DNA of 64,000 nt from positions 174,792-238,791 of the forward strand of contig CBDCRK010000008.1 of the NCBI GenBank assembly GCA_965220955.1, given 5' to 3'. The DNA comes from CBDCRK01 sp965220955 (lineage in GTDB: Bacteria > Desulfobacterota > Binatia > Bin18 > CBDCRK01). Below, one piece after another: positions 34,926 through 43,801 of this stretch (position 1 is its first letter; every line of letters starts with the position of its first letter). The notes under the pieces were generated by a model that was not told where the DNA came from, searched no databases, and was given only the letters and a program-made list of their open reading frames with translations. The translations under genes were made by a program, and so were the position numbers.

Positions 34926-36050
34926 ATGGAGAGAAAACCCACCCGCTCTGTGCGCATTGGCAAATACCAAATTGGCCATGATGCTCCCATTGCCGTGCAG
35001 AGCATGTGCGCAACCAAAACCAGAAATATTGATGCCACGGTTGCCCAGGTTCACCAGTTGCAAGAGGCTGGAGCAGCGGTTGTTCGCATTGCCGTAGATA
35101 ACAACAGAGAGGTGGAAGCCTTACAAGAAATCCGTACCCAGACCCATGCCACCCTATCGGTCGATTTGCAGGAGAACTATCGTGTGGCCGACAAGGTGGC
35201 TCCCTATGTGGACAAGATCCGTTACAATCCCGGTCATCTTCATCACATTGAGAAGAATAAGTCGATTCCAGAGAAAGTCGCTTGGCTGGCCAGTGTGGCC
35301 AAGCAACATGATGTGGCCATCCGTATAGGGGTCAACTGCGGGTCGGTAGCCCCGGATTTTCTTGAGCGCTACCCGCAAGACCCAATGCAGGCGCTTATTG
35401 AGTCTGCCCTTTACCACTGCCAGCTTATGGAGGATCTGGGCTTTGACCGCTATGTGGTCTCGCTAAAAGACTCTGATCCAGAGAAGGTGGTGGAGGCCAA
35501 TACCCGCTTTGCGGCTGCTCGCCCGGATGTGCCACTGCACCTTGGTGTGACCGAGGCCGGTCTGCCTCCGGACGGCATTATTAAGACTCGCCTGGCCTTT
35601 GAGAAACTTCTGGCTCAGGGGATTGGCGACACCATCCGTGTCTCCCTTACCTTGCCCAACGAGCGCAAGCATGAAGAAGTTAGCGCCGGGCATCAGATTA
35701 TTCAGGACGTTGAACAGGGTCGGTTTGTTTCTGTGCCTGACTTTGGCAAAGGGCTGAACATTATTTCCTGCCCGAGTTGTTCGCGGGTGGAAAATGAAAA
35801 ATTTGTTGAGCTGGCCCAGCAGGTCAAAGATCTCACGGTCTATGCCAAAGAGCATCAGGTAACCATTGCGGTGATGGGCTGCCGGGTGAATGGCCCGGGT
35901 GAGACCGATGATGCCGATCTAGGGCTGTGGTGTGGCCCCTCGACGGTAAACCTGAAGAAAAAGGCCGTTAAGGTCGGCACCTTCAGCTACGATCAGGTCC
36001 TCTCGCGTTTGAAAGAAGAGCTGGATAGCCTGATTGCTGAGGGGTTGTGA
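34926..36050 (+). CDS. ispG: 4-hydroxy-3-methylbut-2-en-1-yl diphosphate synthase
   Basis: IspG reduces the cyclic pyrophosphate MEcPP to HMBPP in the MEP isoprenoid pathway. The 374-residue form is the short bacterial type. Iron-sulphur ligands come from ISCPSCSRVE and the downstream MGCRVNGPGE, with the Glu as fourth ligand. QSMCATKTRNIDATVAQVHQL and VDLQENYRVADK fit the TIM-barrel substrate site. SD AAGGGAG precedes the ATG. Confidence 0.96.
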   Translation: MERKPTRSVRIGKYQIGHDAPIAVQSMCATKTRNIDATVAQVHQLQEAGAAVVRIAVDNNREVEALQEIRTQTHATLSVDLQENYRVADKVAPYVDKIRYNPGHLHHIEKNKSIPEKVAWLASVAKQHDVAIRIGVNCGSVAPDFLERYPQDPMQALIESALYHCQLMEDLGFDRYVVSLKDSDPEKVVEANTRFAAARPDVPLHLGVTEAGLPPDGIIKTRLAFEKLLAQGIGDTIRVSLTLPNERKHEEVSAGHQIIQDVEQGRFVSVPDFGKGLNIISCPSCSRVENEKFVELAQQVKDLTVYAKEHQVTIAVMGCRVNGPGETDDADLGLWCGPSTVNLKKKAVKVGTFSYDQVLSRLKEELDSLIAEGL

Positions 36051-36143
36051 ACGTTGCTCTTAAACCCACATTTTTGACCTTTATCTCTTCTCCAGAGCCT
36101 CTGCTAGCTCCTTTAAAAGAGCCTAAGTAAGACTTGAATATGA

Positions 36144-37076
36144 TCAACGTTCCTTGGGCAATAAAAAACTTAATCTTGGTTCTTCACTATCGCCTAAATC
36201 TTTCCATTCCCTATACGGAATATTATTTCGATGTACATAATCAATTTCTAACTGATAGCTCTTTAGCTGATGATCGGTGTCCAGAATCAAGTTTTTGACT
36301 TCTTTTAACGTTTTCTTGCTATTTGGTGTGATATTGATATTCTCAAGAGGATAACGGTCAAAATTTTGCAAAATATGTAAATAATCTGCGCGAATCGTTC
36401 CGTTTTCTTGGAGGGTTTTTTGAACATCTCGTAATGCGAAATTATTTTCATCAAGCAATAATTCACATTGCATAATCGCAACTCGGCAACACACCCATGT
36501 TCTATAATAAAGGTCGAAAAGCTGAGGTTTTGAAAGATACACTTTTGATGAAACCAAATCATTCAAACATAATTTTGCCAAATGTGATGCCTCGGTCAAT
36601 TCTTGCATAGCCGCTATCAAACCACTCCGTCTAACGTCATTTGCGGAAGCGCCATTGGCTCTATCTGCTGTTTCTAACGCTCCTTTCATTTTTGCGATCA
36701 TGGCCAAGTCTTGTTTTCTTGAAATCCACTCCACCTCAGCGAGAATTCTATCTATTTTCTGATGAAGCTGATTTAATTTTGACTCTATACGATTCAGTTT
36801 TGCTACTACGATTGCGAAGCCGATTACGGAAATTCCAAGATTTAACGCTTGCATTCCTATTGCAGCCATTGATAAAGACTGGAGACTAGACAATTGAGAG
36901 GATAATAGGGGCGAAGGCGAAAGATTTCCAGCAGTTAGTTCTCTTGAAAGGCCACTAGATTCTCGTAAAAACATTTCGATTTCGCCAGTGTTCCTTCGTA
37001 CTACGCCCCCTTCACGGAAAAGTTCTCCCGCGTTCAATCCGTCCCTAATCTTATGGAGGTACTTCCAGTGCAACAT
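36144..37076 (-). CDS. Unknown membrane-associated coiled-coil protein
   Basis: About 310 residues from ATG 37076; this start overlaps the YaaW stop by one base (TGATG). One hydrophobic segment (MQALNLGISVIGFAIVVAKL, about 75-95) is followed by a short coiled coil (NRIESKLNQLHQKIDRILAEVEWISRK). A helical C-terminal half ends in charged residues. No family was recognised. The base composition is clearly more AT-rich than the neighbours, like the YaaW gene before it, so both probably arrived together. Coupled translation suggests the two proteins act together. Confidence 0.6.
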   Translation of the reverse strand: MLHWKYLHKIRDGLNAGELFREGGVVRRNTGEIEMFLRESSGLSRELTAGNLSPSPLLSSQLSSLQSLSMAAIGMQALNLGISVIGFAIVVAKLNRIESKLNQLHQKIDRILAEVEWISRKQDLAMIAKMKGALETADRANGASANDVRRSGLIAAMQELTEASHLAKLCLNDLVSSKVYLSKPQLFDLYYRTWVCCRVAIMQCELLLDENNFALRDVQKTLQENGTIRADYLHILQNFDRYPLENINITPNSKKTLKEVKNLILDTDHQLKSYQLEIDYVHRNNIPYREWKDLGDSEEPRLSFLLPKER

Positions 37077-37816
37077 CAATAATGTCTGTTATATCTTTCA
37101 TCGCCCCGACTTTCTAAAAATCTTCCTGATGTTTTAATTTTCTGACGGAGATAAGCCACATTACATACACAAGGGATTGTAACTCGATAAGCGGGTCCGG
37201 CAACATCAATCGCCGTCCATAACCCCGTTATAATCCCAACCAATAGGCCCGGCAAAAATACCGATAGTTCTTGTAAGACCTGCATTTGCTGCTACTCTCA
37301 ATCCATGACCTAAGACGGCTCTCGTTACGCCATTAGCGACTGTTACCGCAATCATCCTCACGCCTACTTGGGCTATAATCGCAGTCGCAGGAAAGCCCGT
37401 GCTAAAATCCATATTCTTGGCTCCTGCTTCTTCAAAAGCTTTGATGAGTTCATATTTCTCTTTGTCACCCATTTTATCAAAGCTTCGCTTGAGTATTTCG
37501 AAGTAGAATCTTCATCTCGCCTTGCTCAACAGATTCATAGGATTCATAGTCTACTTTCCAGTTTCTTCGCCACATCTTGTACGATCTCTTGATAAGGCGG
37601 TCCTTCCCCGCGAAAGGGATTAAGAATAGTATTTCCCCCAAAGAGTCTTATGTGGTGAGCGATTTCGTCTACGTACATAGAATGTTTGGGATGGTGAGTC
37701 TGATATCCTTTTGACACGGACAATGTCTCCGTAAAGATTTTCAGCATGAATTTGACCAAAGGTTCTAAATCGTCGTCAGAGCATTTTTTCAGCACGGGCA
37801 GCAATGTGGTGTCCAT
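37076..37816 (-). pseudogene. yaaW: YaaW-family (DUF3944) gene with three single-base frameshifts
   Basis: The N-terminal piece (ATG 37816; LLPVLKKCSDDDLEPLVKFML, HIRLFGGNTILNPFRGEGP) stops at 37544. The middle continues as VDYESYESVEQGEMKILLR, then ILKRSFDKMGDKEKYELIKAFEEAG, then GLTRTIGIFAGPIGW, and the end as IITGLWTAIDVAGPAYRVTIP. Each join needs the removal of one base, in runs AAA (near 37552), AAA (near 37497) and GGG (near 37230). Together they rebuild a complete YaaW protein. E. coli YaaW is of unknown function. SD AGGGAGG sits before the ATG. Decay after transfer, or homopolymer errors, are the two readings. Confidence 0.8.
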
Positions 37817-37820
37817 CGTT

Positions 37821-38106
37821 CTATTCCTCCCTGTTTTGTGTGTTGAAAAGCAGTTTCTTACCAGCTACGGTAAGTCTCTTTGAACCTCCTGCCGTTGAAC
37901 TTGCCTTCTGTTTCCCTCTCGGCTGGACCTCGTTGTTTAGCCAACGAAATATCGAAGACTGCGCAACTCCGAAAATCCTGGCCAAGTAGGCTGGCCCGGA
38001 TTCCAGGCCGAGATGCGCTAGAGTTCTTTCTTGTCTCCCAAAAAATCGTCTCTACTAGCGAATATCCGGCAGGGTGTTCTATGGGAATCCTTCTCAATGA
38101 TCCCCC
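37821..38106 (-). pseudogene. Remnant of a helix-turn-helix protein with one frameshift
   Basis: Frame one (from about 38106; IPIEHPAGYSLVETIFWETRK) and frame two (TLAHLGLESGPAYLARIFGVAQSSIFRWLNNEV) join if one A is removed near 38023. The second part has a helix-turn-helix look (LARIFGVAQSSIFRWL) and a basic tail ending NTQNREE at 37821, four bases before the YaaW ATG. No ATG is available at the front and it abuts the acetamidase stop, so it is probably a broken gene. It may once have controlled the YaaW operon. Confidence 0.5.
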
Positions 38107-38112
38107 GCTCTT

Positions 38113-39237
38113 CTAGACAAAAATGTCCAACGGCACGAAAGCCGACACAACAAAATTCGGCACATCGACTAGTTCGCTGATTTTCAGATCCACCGCCACA
38201 CTGCAGATGGCATAGGCCTGTTGGCGGGTAAAGCCGCGCTCGTCGACCAAATAGTCGATCATGTTCAGTAGAGCGTTGCGTGCCGCTAGGGTGGTGTCTT
38301 CAGAGTGCGCAACTCCCTCGCGTGTATAGGATTGGCCGGTGGTGGCAAAGAACCGCCTGGGTACCGCCATCTCCGGCGCGGTGAAGTAGTCATCGCGATA
38401 GTATTGCACATCGCGGATGTTGCGTGCCCTTGCCGCACCCTTGATGACTTTGAATGAGCCGTAGAAGGTTGCGCCCATCTCAACAGCTGTGCCGCAACTC
38501 TCCCCATCGCCCTGGGCAAAGTGCCCGTCACCCACGGAGAAGAGGGCACCGGGTACATAGACGGGCATACGCAGAGTCGTTCCTTGAGTTAGCTGTTTAA
38601 TGTCGACGTTGCCGCCGGTTTCATGCGGGGCAATAGTCCGTATAGCGGCACGGGCAATAGCAGGATCACTGGGAATAGCACTGGCGGCCTCGGGCGGCAG
38701 TGCTATTCCACCGCGCCTGGCTAGGTCAGCCTCCCGACTCTTGATCTGCTCCAGAAGCTCGTGGGAGGGGGCAAGGCCCATAACACCCATAAAGGACGCG
38801 CCAGGAATGCGCACACCGGGCAGGTCGGGTGAGGTAGCAAAGCCATTGGCAATATTCCAATGGACAATATGCGGCTCGGTGAAAATATCTCTGAGGAAGC
38901 CAAATCCGGGCAGCTGCGTGGTGAAACCAAAGGGCTGGGGCTCAATCTCGACAATAGTGACTTCGAGAAGGTCGCCCGGCTCGGCCCCGTTGATATAGAT
39001 TGGACCGGTTAAGGCATGGGCCACATTGAGACTGACTTGCCTCAGTTGCTCAGGTGTGGTGCTGGGCGTAATTTGACCATCAAGAGCGTCCCGTGTTTCA
39101 ATACCAATCACCTGGCCTTGATCGACAGTTAAAATCGGCGGAATGTCGGGATGCCAGCGGTTGTGGCCCTTGTCGGGCTCCTGGCTAAGACTCTTGGTGC
39201 GATCAACGGCAATATATGCGGCCGTATCAATAGCCAT
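38113..39237 (-). CDS. Acetamidase/formamidase family protein
   Basis: A 374-residue FmdA/AmdA enzyme, which releases ammonia from formamide or acetamide. Family blocks include KGHNRWHPDIPPILTVDQGQVIGIETRDALDGQI, HALTGPIYINGAEPGDLLEVTIVEI, IPGASFMGVMGLAPS, ETGGNVDIKQLTQGTTLRMPVYVPGALFSVGDGHFAQGDGE and QQAYAICSVAVDLKISELVDVPN. SD AGGAGG precedes ATG 39237. It follows a dimethylformamidase-like gene on the same strand, so the two may act in one amide-degradation route. Confidence 0.92.
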   Translation of the reverse strand: MAIDTAAYIAVDRTKSLSQEPDKGHNRWHPDIPPILTVDQGQVIGIETRDALDGQITPSTTPEQLRQVSLNVAHALTGPIYINGAEPGDLLEVTIVEIEPQPFGFTTQLPGFGFLRDIFTEPHIVHWNIANGFATSPDLPGVRIPGASFMGVMGLAPSHELLEQIKSREADLARRGGIALPPEAASAIPSDPAIARAAIRTIAPHETGGNVDIKQLTQGTTLRMPVYVPGALFSVGDGHFAQGDGESCGTAVEMGATFYGSFKVIKGAARARNIRDVQYYRDDYFTAPEMAVPRRFFATTGQSYTREGVAHSEDTTLAARNALLNMIDYLVDERGFTRQQAYAICSVAVDLKISELVDVPNFVVSAFVPLDIFV

Positions 39238-39264
39238 AGTAGGGTTCCCTCCTTTTTGATGCTA

Positions 39265-41520
39265 TCAGGGTAAAAGGTCGTCAGACTCAAATCTTCTCAG
39301 CACATTGTCGGTAATTTCCGAAACGTTGTTGCTGTATTTGTTATAAGAGAGAGACCCACACCAGGCAATCGAGCTCACCGAGAACACGGCTCCCCCATTG
39401 GGGCGCTCAAAGTAGACCATATCCGCTTTCACCTGAGGATTGATACTTCCTCCCTGCTTGGAGTCTGAGAGGAGAACTTCCTCAACAACATGCTGGTAAG
39501 AGTCGGAATAGCCCGATGAGGAGGCCAGCAAAAGAGTGTGAGGAGGTGTACCCAAGGAATAGTCGAGGCGATCTAGTTCAAACCCAGCCGCGCCATATTC
39601 CATGACCAACGACTCAAAATCGCCAATGAGCTCATTCGGGTCCATACCTTCGAAGATAAAGTTTGCCCGGGGATCGAAACTCCCTGGCTGGCGACGATAA
39701 GGCGCGTTTCGGTCGGTACCCTGAGCCGTGAAACCAACGCCCACCAATCTCTGTGGAGCTTTACCACGCAAGCGCCATAACCCTCCGATCTCTCCGGTAG
39801 TGCTGTGATAGTACTCGCCTGGGGCGGCTTCCCAGGCCTGAGTACCGCCCCAGCGTCGGACTTCTACAATGTGCGGGCGCTCAGGATCAAATGATGTGAT
39901 CCAATAGAAACCGTTGCCTCCGAGATACATAAGACGGCCACCGTTGTTTAGGTGAGTCTCCACTGCCTCCAGCATTGGCCCGGACCAGTACTCCGGGTGG
40001 GTTCCGGTTAAGATCACCTTGTAGGGAGCCAGTAGATCAGCGCCTTCAAAATGGAGGTCTTCATCAGTAATAACATCAAATGTGTGACCCTTGGCCTCCA
40101 GCCAGTCTACCAAGTGTAGGTCGGCATTGAACTGGTGCGGCGAACCCTGTCCATTGGCCAGCAGCTGCGCGTTGTATTTAGGCCGCATATTGAGGATCGG
40201 CCGCAGGCGCGACGAATAGCAGACGCCACTGCCATCGGTGTGACAGTCGTATAAGCTCAGCAGACCCTGTTCCACAATATACTTATCTTGTGCCTGTATG
40301 GGATACTCGATGGTGGTCCCCGGGCTGAGTAGCGTCTGGACATTAGGATTGGCTATGACGTGTTCATTCGCATAGGCCAGGTAGCTATTGGTCGGCGCCA
40401 GGAAGGCAATCCGGGCGGAGGAGGTTCCTTTTTTGGGTCTGACAAAAAAGGGGATGTAGTCTTCACTGTCACCTGATCTCAGACGCGCGGCATATACACC
40501 GCTTTTCACTTGTTCAGGAACGGTTAGCTCAAAATCGACCTCCCACCCGGCGTCATCAAGATCATCATCATGGAAGTGAATAGCGCCATACTCTTTGGGA
40601 GCACGGGCAAAGTTGGTCTCGTTTCCGCTCCAGTTGTGACCGGTCATGGCTCGTGCTGGCATATTGACTGTCTGGCCGTGCAGGGCATGGGATGAAGTGT
40701 CCGTGATTTTTCTTGACGAGATCTCGGTCGCAAAATCCCAAGCAGCAATAAGCCCCTCACCGAGGTCTTGTGGGGGCGCCTCCTGTTTTAGCCTTTCAAT
40801 CTCGTTCGCGTTCAGTGCCCGACCAAATAGACGAGGACTATCGATCTTGCCGTTAAAATGTCCCTGAACAATAATCTTCCCCGATTCTGTTTGCTCCCAA
40901 TAACCGGCCATCAAGAAGGCAATGTCGCGTTCCCCCACGGTCCGGGTCTGAGTCGCTTGTTCGGCGACCACGCTTGAGTCGTCTATGGGCCACGTCCTAG
41001 CAGGTTCCTGGTAGAGGCACACTTTCCTGCTCTGCCTGTCGTATGTAGCCGCAACAAAATACCATTCTGACGCTCGCAAAGGTTTACCAGTGCGGATACA
41101 TTCAATCTGGCCGTCCCGGTTTCCCAGCCAAAGGGCTAGGTTGCCACCTTCGTCGATAAAAAGACCATAACCTACGCCCTCGGACGCAGACCATTTGGTT
41201 AAAATTCCCTGTACCCTCTTTTGCGGTGTGGTTGGGTAAATCCAGGCTTGCAAAGTGAAGCTACCGGCAGGTCGAAGCTGCGGGCTGTCCGGTACACTTA
41301 CATAAGATCCGCTAGGTATGACCTGCTTACGGCCTGGATAGTCGCTATTGGCCGAGGTTTGCATCAGTTCCTCTTTGAAACCTGGTCCTCGCGGGTTAGA
41401 ATCGCCATGGATAAGACGCACAATGTCTGCGCGATAGGTTGACAGCTCACAGCTCACCATAAACCGGATCTTCTCTCCCGGTGCTACGCTTAGCCGATCG
41501 CTATAGCCCACAATTTTCAT
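39265..41520 (-). CDS. N,N-dimethylformamidase large-subunit-like protein with LamG domain
   Basis: A 751-residue protein. Residues about 70-250 form a LamG/concanavalin domain (SFTLQAWIYPTTPQKRVQGILTKW, KIDSPRLFGRALNANEIERL). The C-terminal half matches the catalytic part of dimethylformamidase beta subunits, with ILTGTHPEYWS near residue 505 and GGRLMYLGGNGFYW. The family uses a mononuclear iron held by two Tyr and one carboxylate; the Glu of HPEYW is a good candidate ligand. SD GGAGG precedes ATG 41520. The usual small subunit gene is absent next to it. Confidence 0.83.
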   Translation of the reverse strand: MKIVGYSDRLSVAPGEKIRFMVSCELSTYRADIVRLIHGDSNPRGPGFKEELMQTSANSDYPGRKQVIPSGSYVSVPDSPQLRPAGSFTLQAWIYPTTPQKRVQGILTKWSASEGVGYGLFIDEGGNLALWLGNRDGQIECIRTGKPLRASEWYFVAATYDRQSRKVCLYQEPARTWPIDDSSVVAEQATQTRTVGERDIAFLMAGYWEQTESGKIIVQGHFNGKIDSPRLFGRALNANEIERLKQEAPPQDLGEGLIAAWDFATEISSRKITDTSSHALHGQTVNMPARAMTGHNWSGNETNFARAPKEYGAIHFHDDDLDDAGWEVDFELTVPEQVKSGVYAARLRSGDSEDYIPFFVRPKKGTSSARIAFLAPTNSYLAYANEHVIANPNVQTLLSPGTTIEYPIQAQDKYIVEQGLLSLYDCHTDGSGVCYSSRLRPILNMRPKYNAQLLANGQGSPHQFNADLHLVDWLEAKGHTFDVITDEDLHFEGADLLAPYKVILTGTHPEYWSGPMLEAVETHLNNGGRLMYLGGNGFYWITSFDPERPHIVEVRRWGGTQAWEAAPGEYYHSTTGEIGGLWRLRGKAPQRLVGVGFTAQGTDRNAPYRRQPGSFDPRANFIFEGMDPNELIGDFESLVMEYGAAGFELDRLDYSLGTPPHTLLLASSSGYSDSYQHVVEEVLLSDSKQGGSINPQVKADMVYFERPNGGAVFSVSSIAWCGSLSYNKYSNNVSEITDNVLRRFESDDLLP

Positions 41521-41628
41521 ACTTGGCCTCCATTCTAAGCGTCCAGCTTGCCATAGATGTATCTATATCCTAAGTGAAGTCTTGGGGTGGGCAGAGGGCA
41601 CACCCCTAAAGAAAAGAGAAAGAGAGCT

Positions 41629-41817
41629 TTAATCGGCTGCCACCCGTACGGACTCCTCGCTAGTGGTACGGATTCCTTCCTCTTTAAAAGCTGGCATTAC
41701 CTTAGTAGCAAAGCGTCGCATGTTCTCCTCGGCCAGTTTGCGCTCATCCCAGTAAACCTGGTGGTCGTTCTGTTGACGTCCCGGATTTTGCATCACTAAG
41801 TTAATGCCAAACTTCAT
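41629..41817 (-). pseudogene. LLM-class (luciferase-like) monooxygenase with internal deletion
   Basis: ATG 41817 follows AGGAGA. The first 14 residues (MKFGINLVMQNPGR) are the standard N-terminus of bacterial-luciferase-like flavin monooxygenases. The next part (LAEENMRRFATKVMPAFKEE) is the C-terminal helix of the same family. The more than 250 residues between them are missing. An in-frame deletion best explains it. Confidence 0.7.
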
Positions 41818-41893
41818 AACTGTCTCCTTTCTGCTCCGAACTATAAAAAGAGCAGGCTTTATTTTTGAGGCCAAAAGTCAAGAGAAAGAGACC

Positions 41894-42655
41894 CTATTGT
41901 GCTACCAGACCCCCATCCACAGTCATAGTATGTCCGGTGACAAAGGAAGCCGCATCCGAGCATAACCATACTACTGCCTCGGCAATTTCTTCTGGGGTTC
42001 CCAGTCGCCCAATGGGCTCCATGGCAGTCATGTCTTTTTCAACCTCAGGGTCGTTGCCTATAACGCGTTCAACCATAGGCGTACGGATGACACCTGGGCA
42101 CACTGCGTTGACTCGAACACCGGATTTAGCATATTCCAGAGCCGCTGTCTTGCTCAAGCCGGCTACCCCATGCTTACTGGCAACATAGGCTGCCATATTC
42201 GGAAAGCCAACCAGTCCTGCTACCGATGCCGTGTTGACAATAGCCCCTCCACCCTGTTTGAGCATCTGGGGGATTTCATATTTCATAGACAACCACACAC
42301 CTTTGAGGTTAATGGCAATAACCCGGTCCCAGTTCTCTTCGGTGGCATCAGCAATGAGAGCTTGGGCGCCCTCGATTCCGGCGTTATTGTAGGCGTAGTC
42401 CAGACGGCCATAAGCCTCGGCGGCTTTGGTGACCATAGCTTCGACCTCGCCCGCTTTGGTGACGTCCGCTTTGACAAAGATGGCATCTCCGCCAGCTTTC
42501 TTGATCATACCTACGGTCTCTTCACCAGCATCAACCATGACATCAGCCACAACAACCCTGGCTCCCTCTCGGGCAAATGCCAAGGCAGAAGCTCTACCAA
42601 TACCCGAGCTGCCACCAGTCACCAAAGCAACTTTATTTTCCAACCTTCCTGCCAT
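41894..42655 (-). CDS. Short-chain dehydrogenase/reductase
   Basis: A 253-residue classical SDR. Cofactor motif TGGSSGIG at 13-20, NNAG in AYNNAGIEG, catalytic Ser in NTASVAGLVG and YxxxK as YVASK. CPGVIRTPM and the C-terminal FVTGHTMTVDGG are typical. VVVADVMVD, with Asp after the beta-2 strand, suggests NAD preference. SD AAGGAGG precedes the ATG. Confidence 0.93.
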   Translation of the reverse strand: MAGRLENKVALVTGGSSGIGRASALAFAREGARVVVADVMVDAGEETVGMIKKAGGDAIFVKADVTKAGEVEAMVTKAAEAYGRLDYAYNNAGIEGAQALIADATEENWDRVIAINLKGVWLSMKYEIPQMLKQGGGAIVNTASVAGLVGFPNMAAYVASKHGVAGLSKTAALEYAKSGVRVNAVCPGVIRTPMVERVIGNDPEVEKDMTAMEPIGRLGTPEEIAEAVVWLCSDAASFVTGHTMTVDGGLVAQ

Positions 42656-42689
42656 TATGAGACCTCCTTAGCTTGTGTTCGTTCTTACT

Positions 42690-42977
42690 TCACAAAGATG
42701 ACCCCAAAGTGGTTATCCGTAACCTCACCAGTATCGCTGACGGCGTATAAACGTTGTCAGCGTTGACACCGATAATGGCAGCCTCATCGCTCCCAAACAG
42801 CTGGCGAACCTCCTCGTAATATGCCTGTTCTGGATCGTCCTGCGGCAAGAGGCTATCGAGCGAGCTGTCTAACTCGATCTGCCGGGCGTGAAAGGCGAAG
42901 AACGCCGTGAGCAGAAAGATGCAGAGGAGAATCGTCTTGGGCCTGTGGATGATCAGCTGAGCCGTACGCGCCATCAT
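42690..42977 (-). pseudogene. N-terminal fragment of an RND/MMPL-type exporter
   Basis: About 80 residues match the start of RND permeases: a first membrane helix (TILLCIFLLTAFFAFHA), then LDSSLDSLLPQDDPEQAYYEEVRQLFGSDEAAIIGVNADNVYTP. The last residues (RLRITTLGSSL) are unrelated, and the rest of the roughly 800-residue permease is missing. A truncated gene. Confidence 0.75.
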
Positions 42978-43082
42978 CGTTCCCCTTCCGTGCCCACTTC
43001 GTAACTATAACGCTCTTTGTCTTCTTTCAAGAACAGCGCAAGATGGAGTATCGGATGGAATAAGGGGGGATGAAGTTGTTGT

Positions 43083-43376
43083 TTAGGATAGTTCTTTGAG
43101 CAGAGCTCTAGCTTCGTGTAAATCTACGGTGTCGAATCCTTCGGTGAACCAGCCGTAAATCTCCGCCAGTACCTGTTGGGCTTGTTCTTTTTTGCCTTGA
43201 CCCTGCCACAGGCGACTCAGGCTTGTTACCGCTCGTAGTTCCCAGAGCTTTGCCCTTTGGCAACGGGCAACGTCAATCGCCTGACGAAAACAAGCCTCAG
43301 CCTCTGACACCTCTTCATTTTTGCCTTTTGCCACCCTGTTATTCCCGCGCAAGCGGGAATCCAGCAAGAATGACAT
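43083..43376 (-). pseudogene. C-terminal fragment of an adenylate-cyclase/ATPase TPR protein
   Basis: AEACFRQAIDVARCQRAKLWELRAVTSLSRLW followed by YGWFTEGFDTVDLHEARALLKEL is the characteristic C-terminus of large class III cyclase/predicted-ATPase proteins. The frame's first residues (LLDSRLRGNN) are only the translation of a palindromic repeat. No upstream domains are present, so this is a remnant cut at the repeat. Confidence 0.75.
43341..43360. repeat. REP-like palindrome
   Basis: ATTCCCGC-GCAA-GCGGGAAT: an 8-bp perfect stem with a GCAA loop, followed by CCAGCA. It belongs to the widespread CATTCCCGC...GCGGGAATCCAG class and sits exactly where the cyclase fragment loses homology. A relative lies at 56401-56443. 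Confidence 0.85.
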
Positions 43377-43801
43377 CTACAGCAACAATGTTCCCATGTC
43401 CTAGGGTTCGGTTTAGATCTAGCCTATCACGATAGAGTAAAGAATTACAGCAAGCCTTTGCCCACCTGTTTTTTACTCCATTCCCATCTAGCAGGATAGA
43501 ACCTTTGCCAGCCGGTCAAAGCTGCCACTCCATCCTCATTCATGGTCTTCCCGTGCTTGCTTGTTGGGGAAGAGTTCATGTGTCAGAATAATTGCACCAG
43601 TGTCACTTCTCCATCTTGGTAAGCAGGACTTGCCCAGGGGACTGTTTGGTTAAATATAATAGGGACGATATCTTCTTGTCGAGCATGGGAGGTAAAATAT
43701 CCAGAGAAGAAGGCTAACTATTGCTTGACAGTAGGAAAGCTCCCTGCCAGGGTGATTTATTGATTTTTGTCTGACATTGGAGAATTAATAGGAGGATCAC
43801 C
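43377..43801. other. Gene-poor stretch with a possible promoter
   Basis: No convincing gene was found in these 425 bases. A 32-codon minus-strand frame at 43445-43543 (MNEDGVAALTGWQRFYPARW) exists but has no clear SD or recognised family. The stretch probably holds the control region of the downstream SDR and decayed sequence. Confidence 0.5.
43630..43660 (+). promoter_or_regulatory. Possible sigma-70 promoter for the SDR at 43802
   Basis: TTGCCC (43630-43635), 19 nt, TATAAT (43655-43660). The -10 box is perfect but the spacing is long, so this is tentative. It lies about 140 bases upstream of the SDR ATG. Confidence 0.35.

Noticed and set aside
37544..37816. Selenocysteine or other readthrough as cause of the YaaW splits
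   Set aside because: The breaks are changes of frame in homopolymers and not in-frame TGA codons.
37858..38097. 79-residue minus-strand ORF as a gene in its own right
   Set aside because: Its second half has no meaning, while the +1 frame continues into a clear HTH; treated as one frame of a broken gene.
42170..42766. 198-residue plus-strand ORF
   Set aside because: Antisense shadow of the SDR at 41894-42655, which has all catalytic motifs and an SD.
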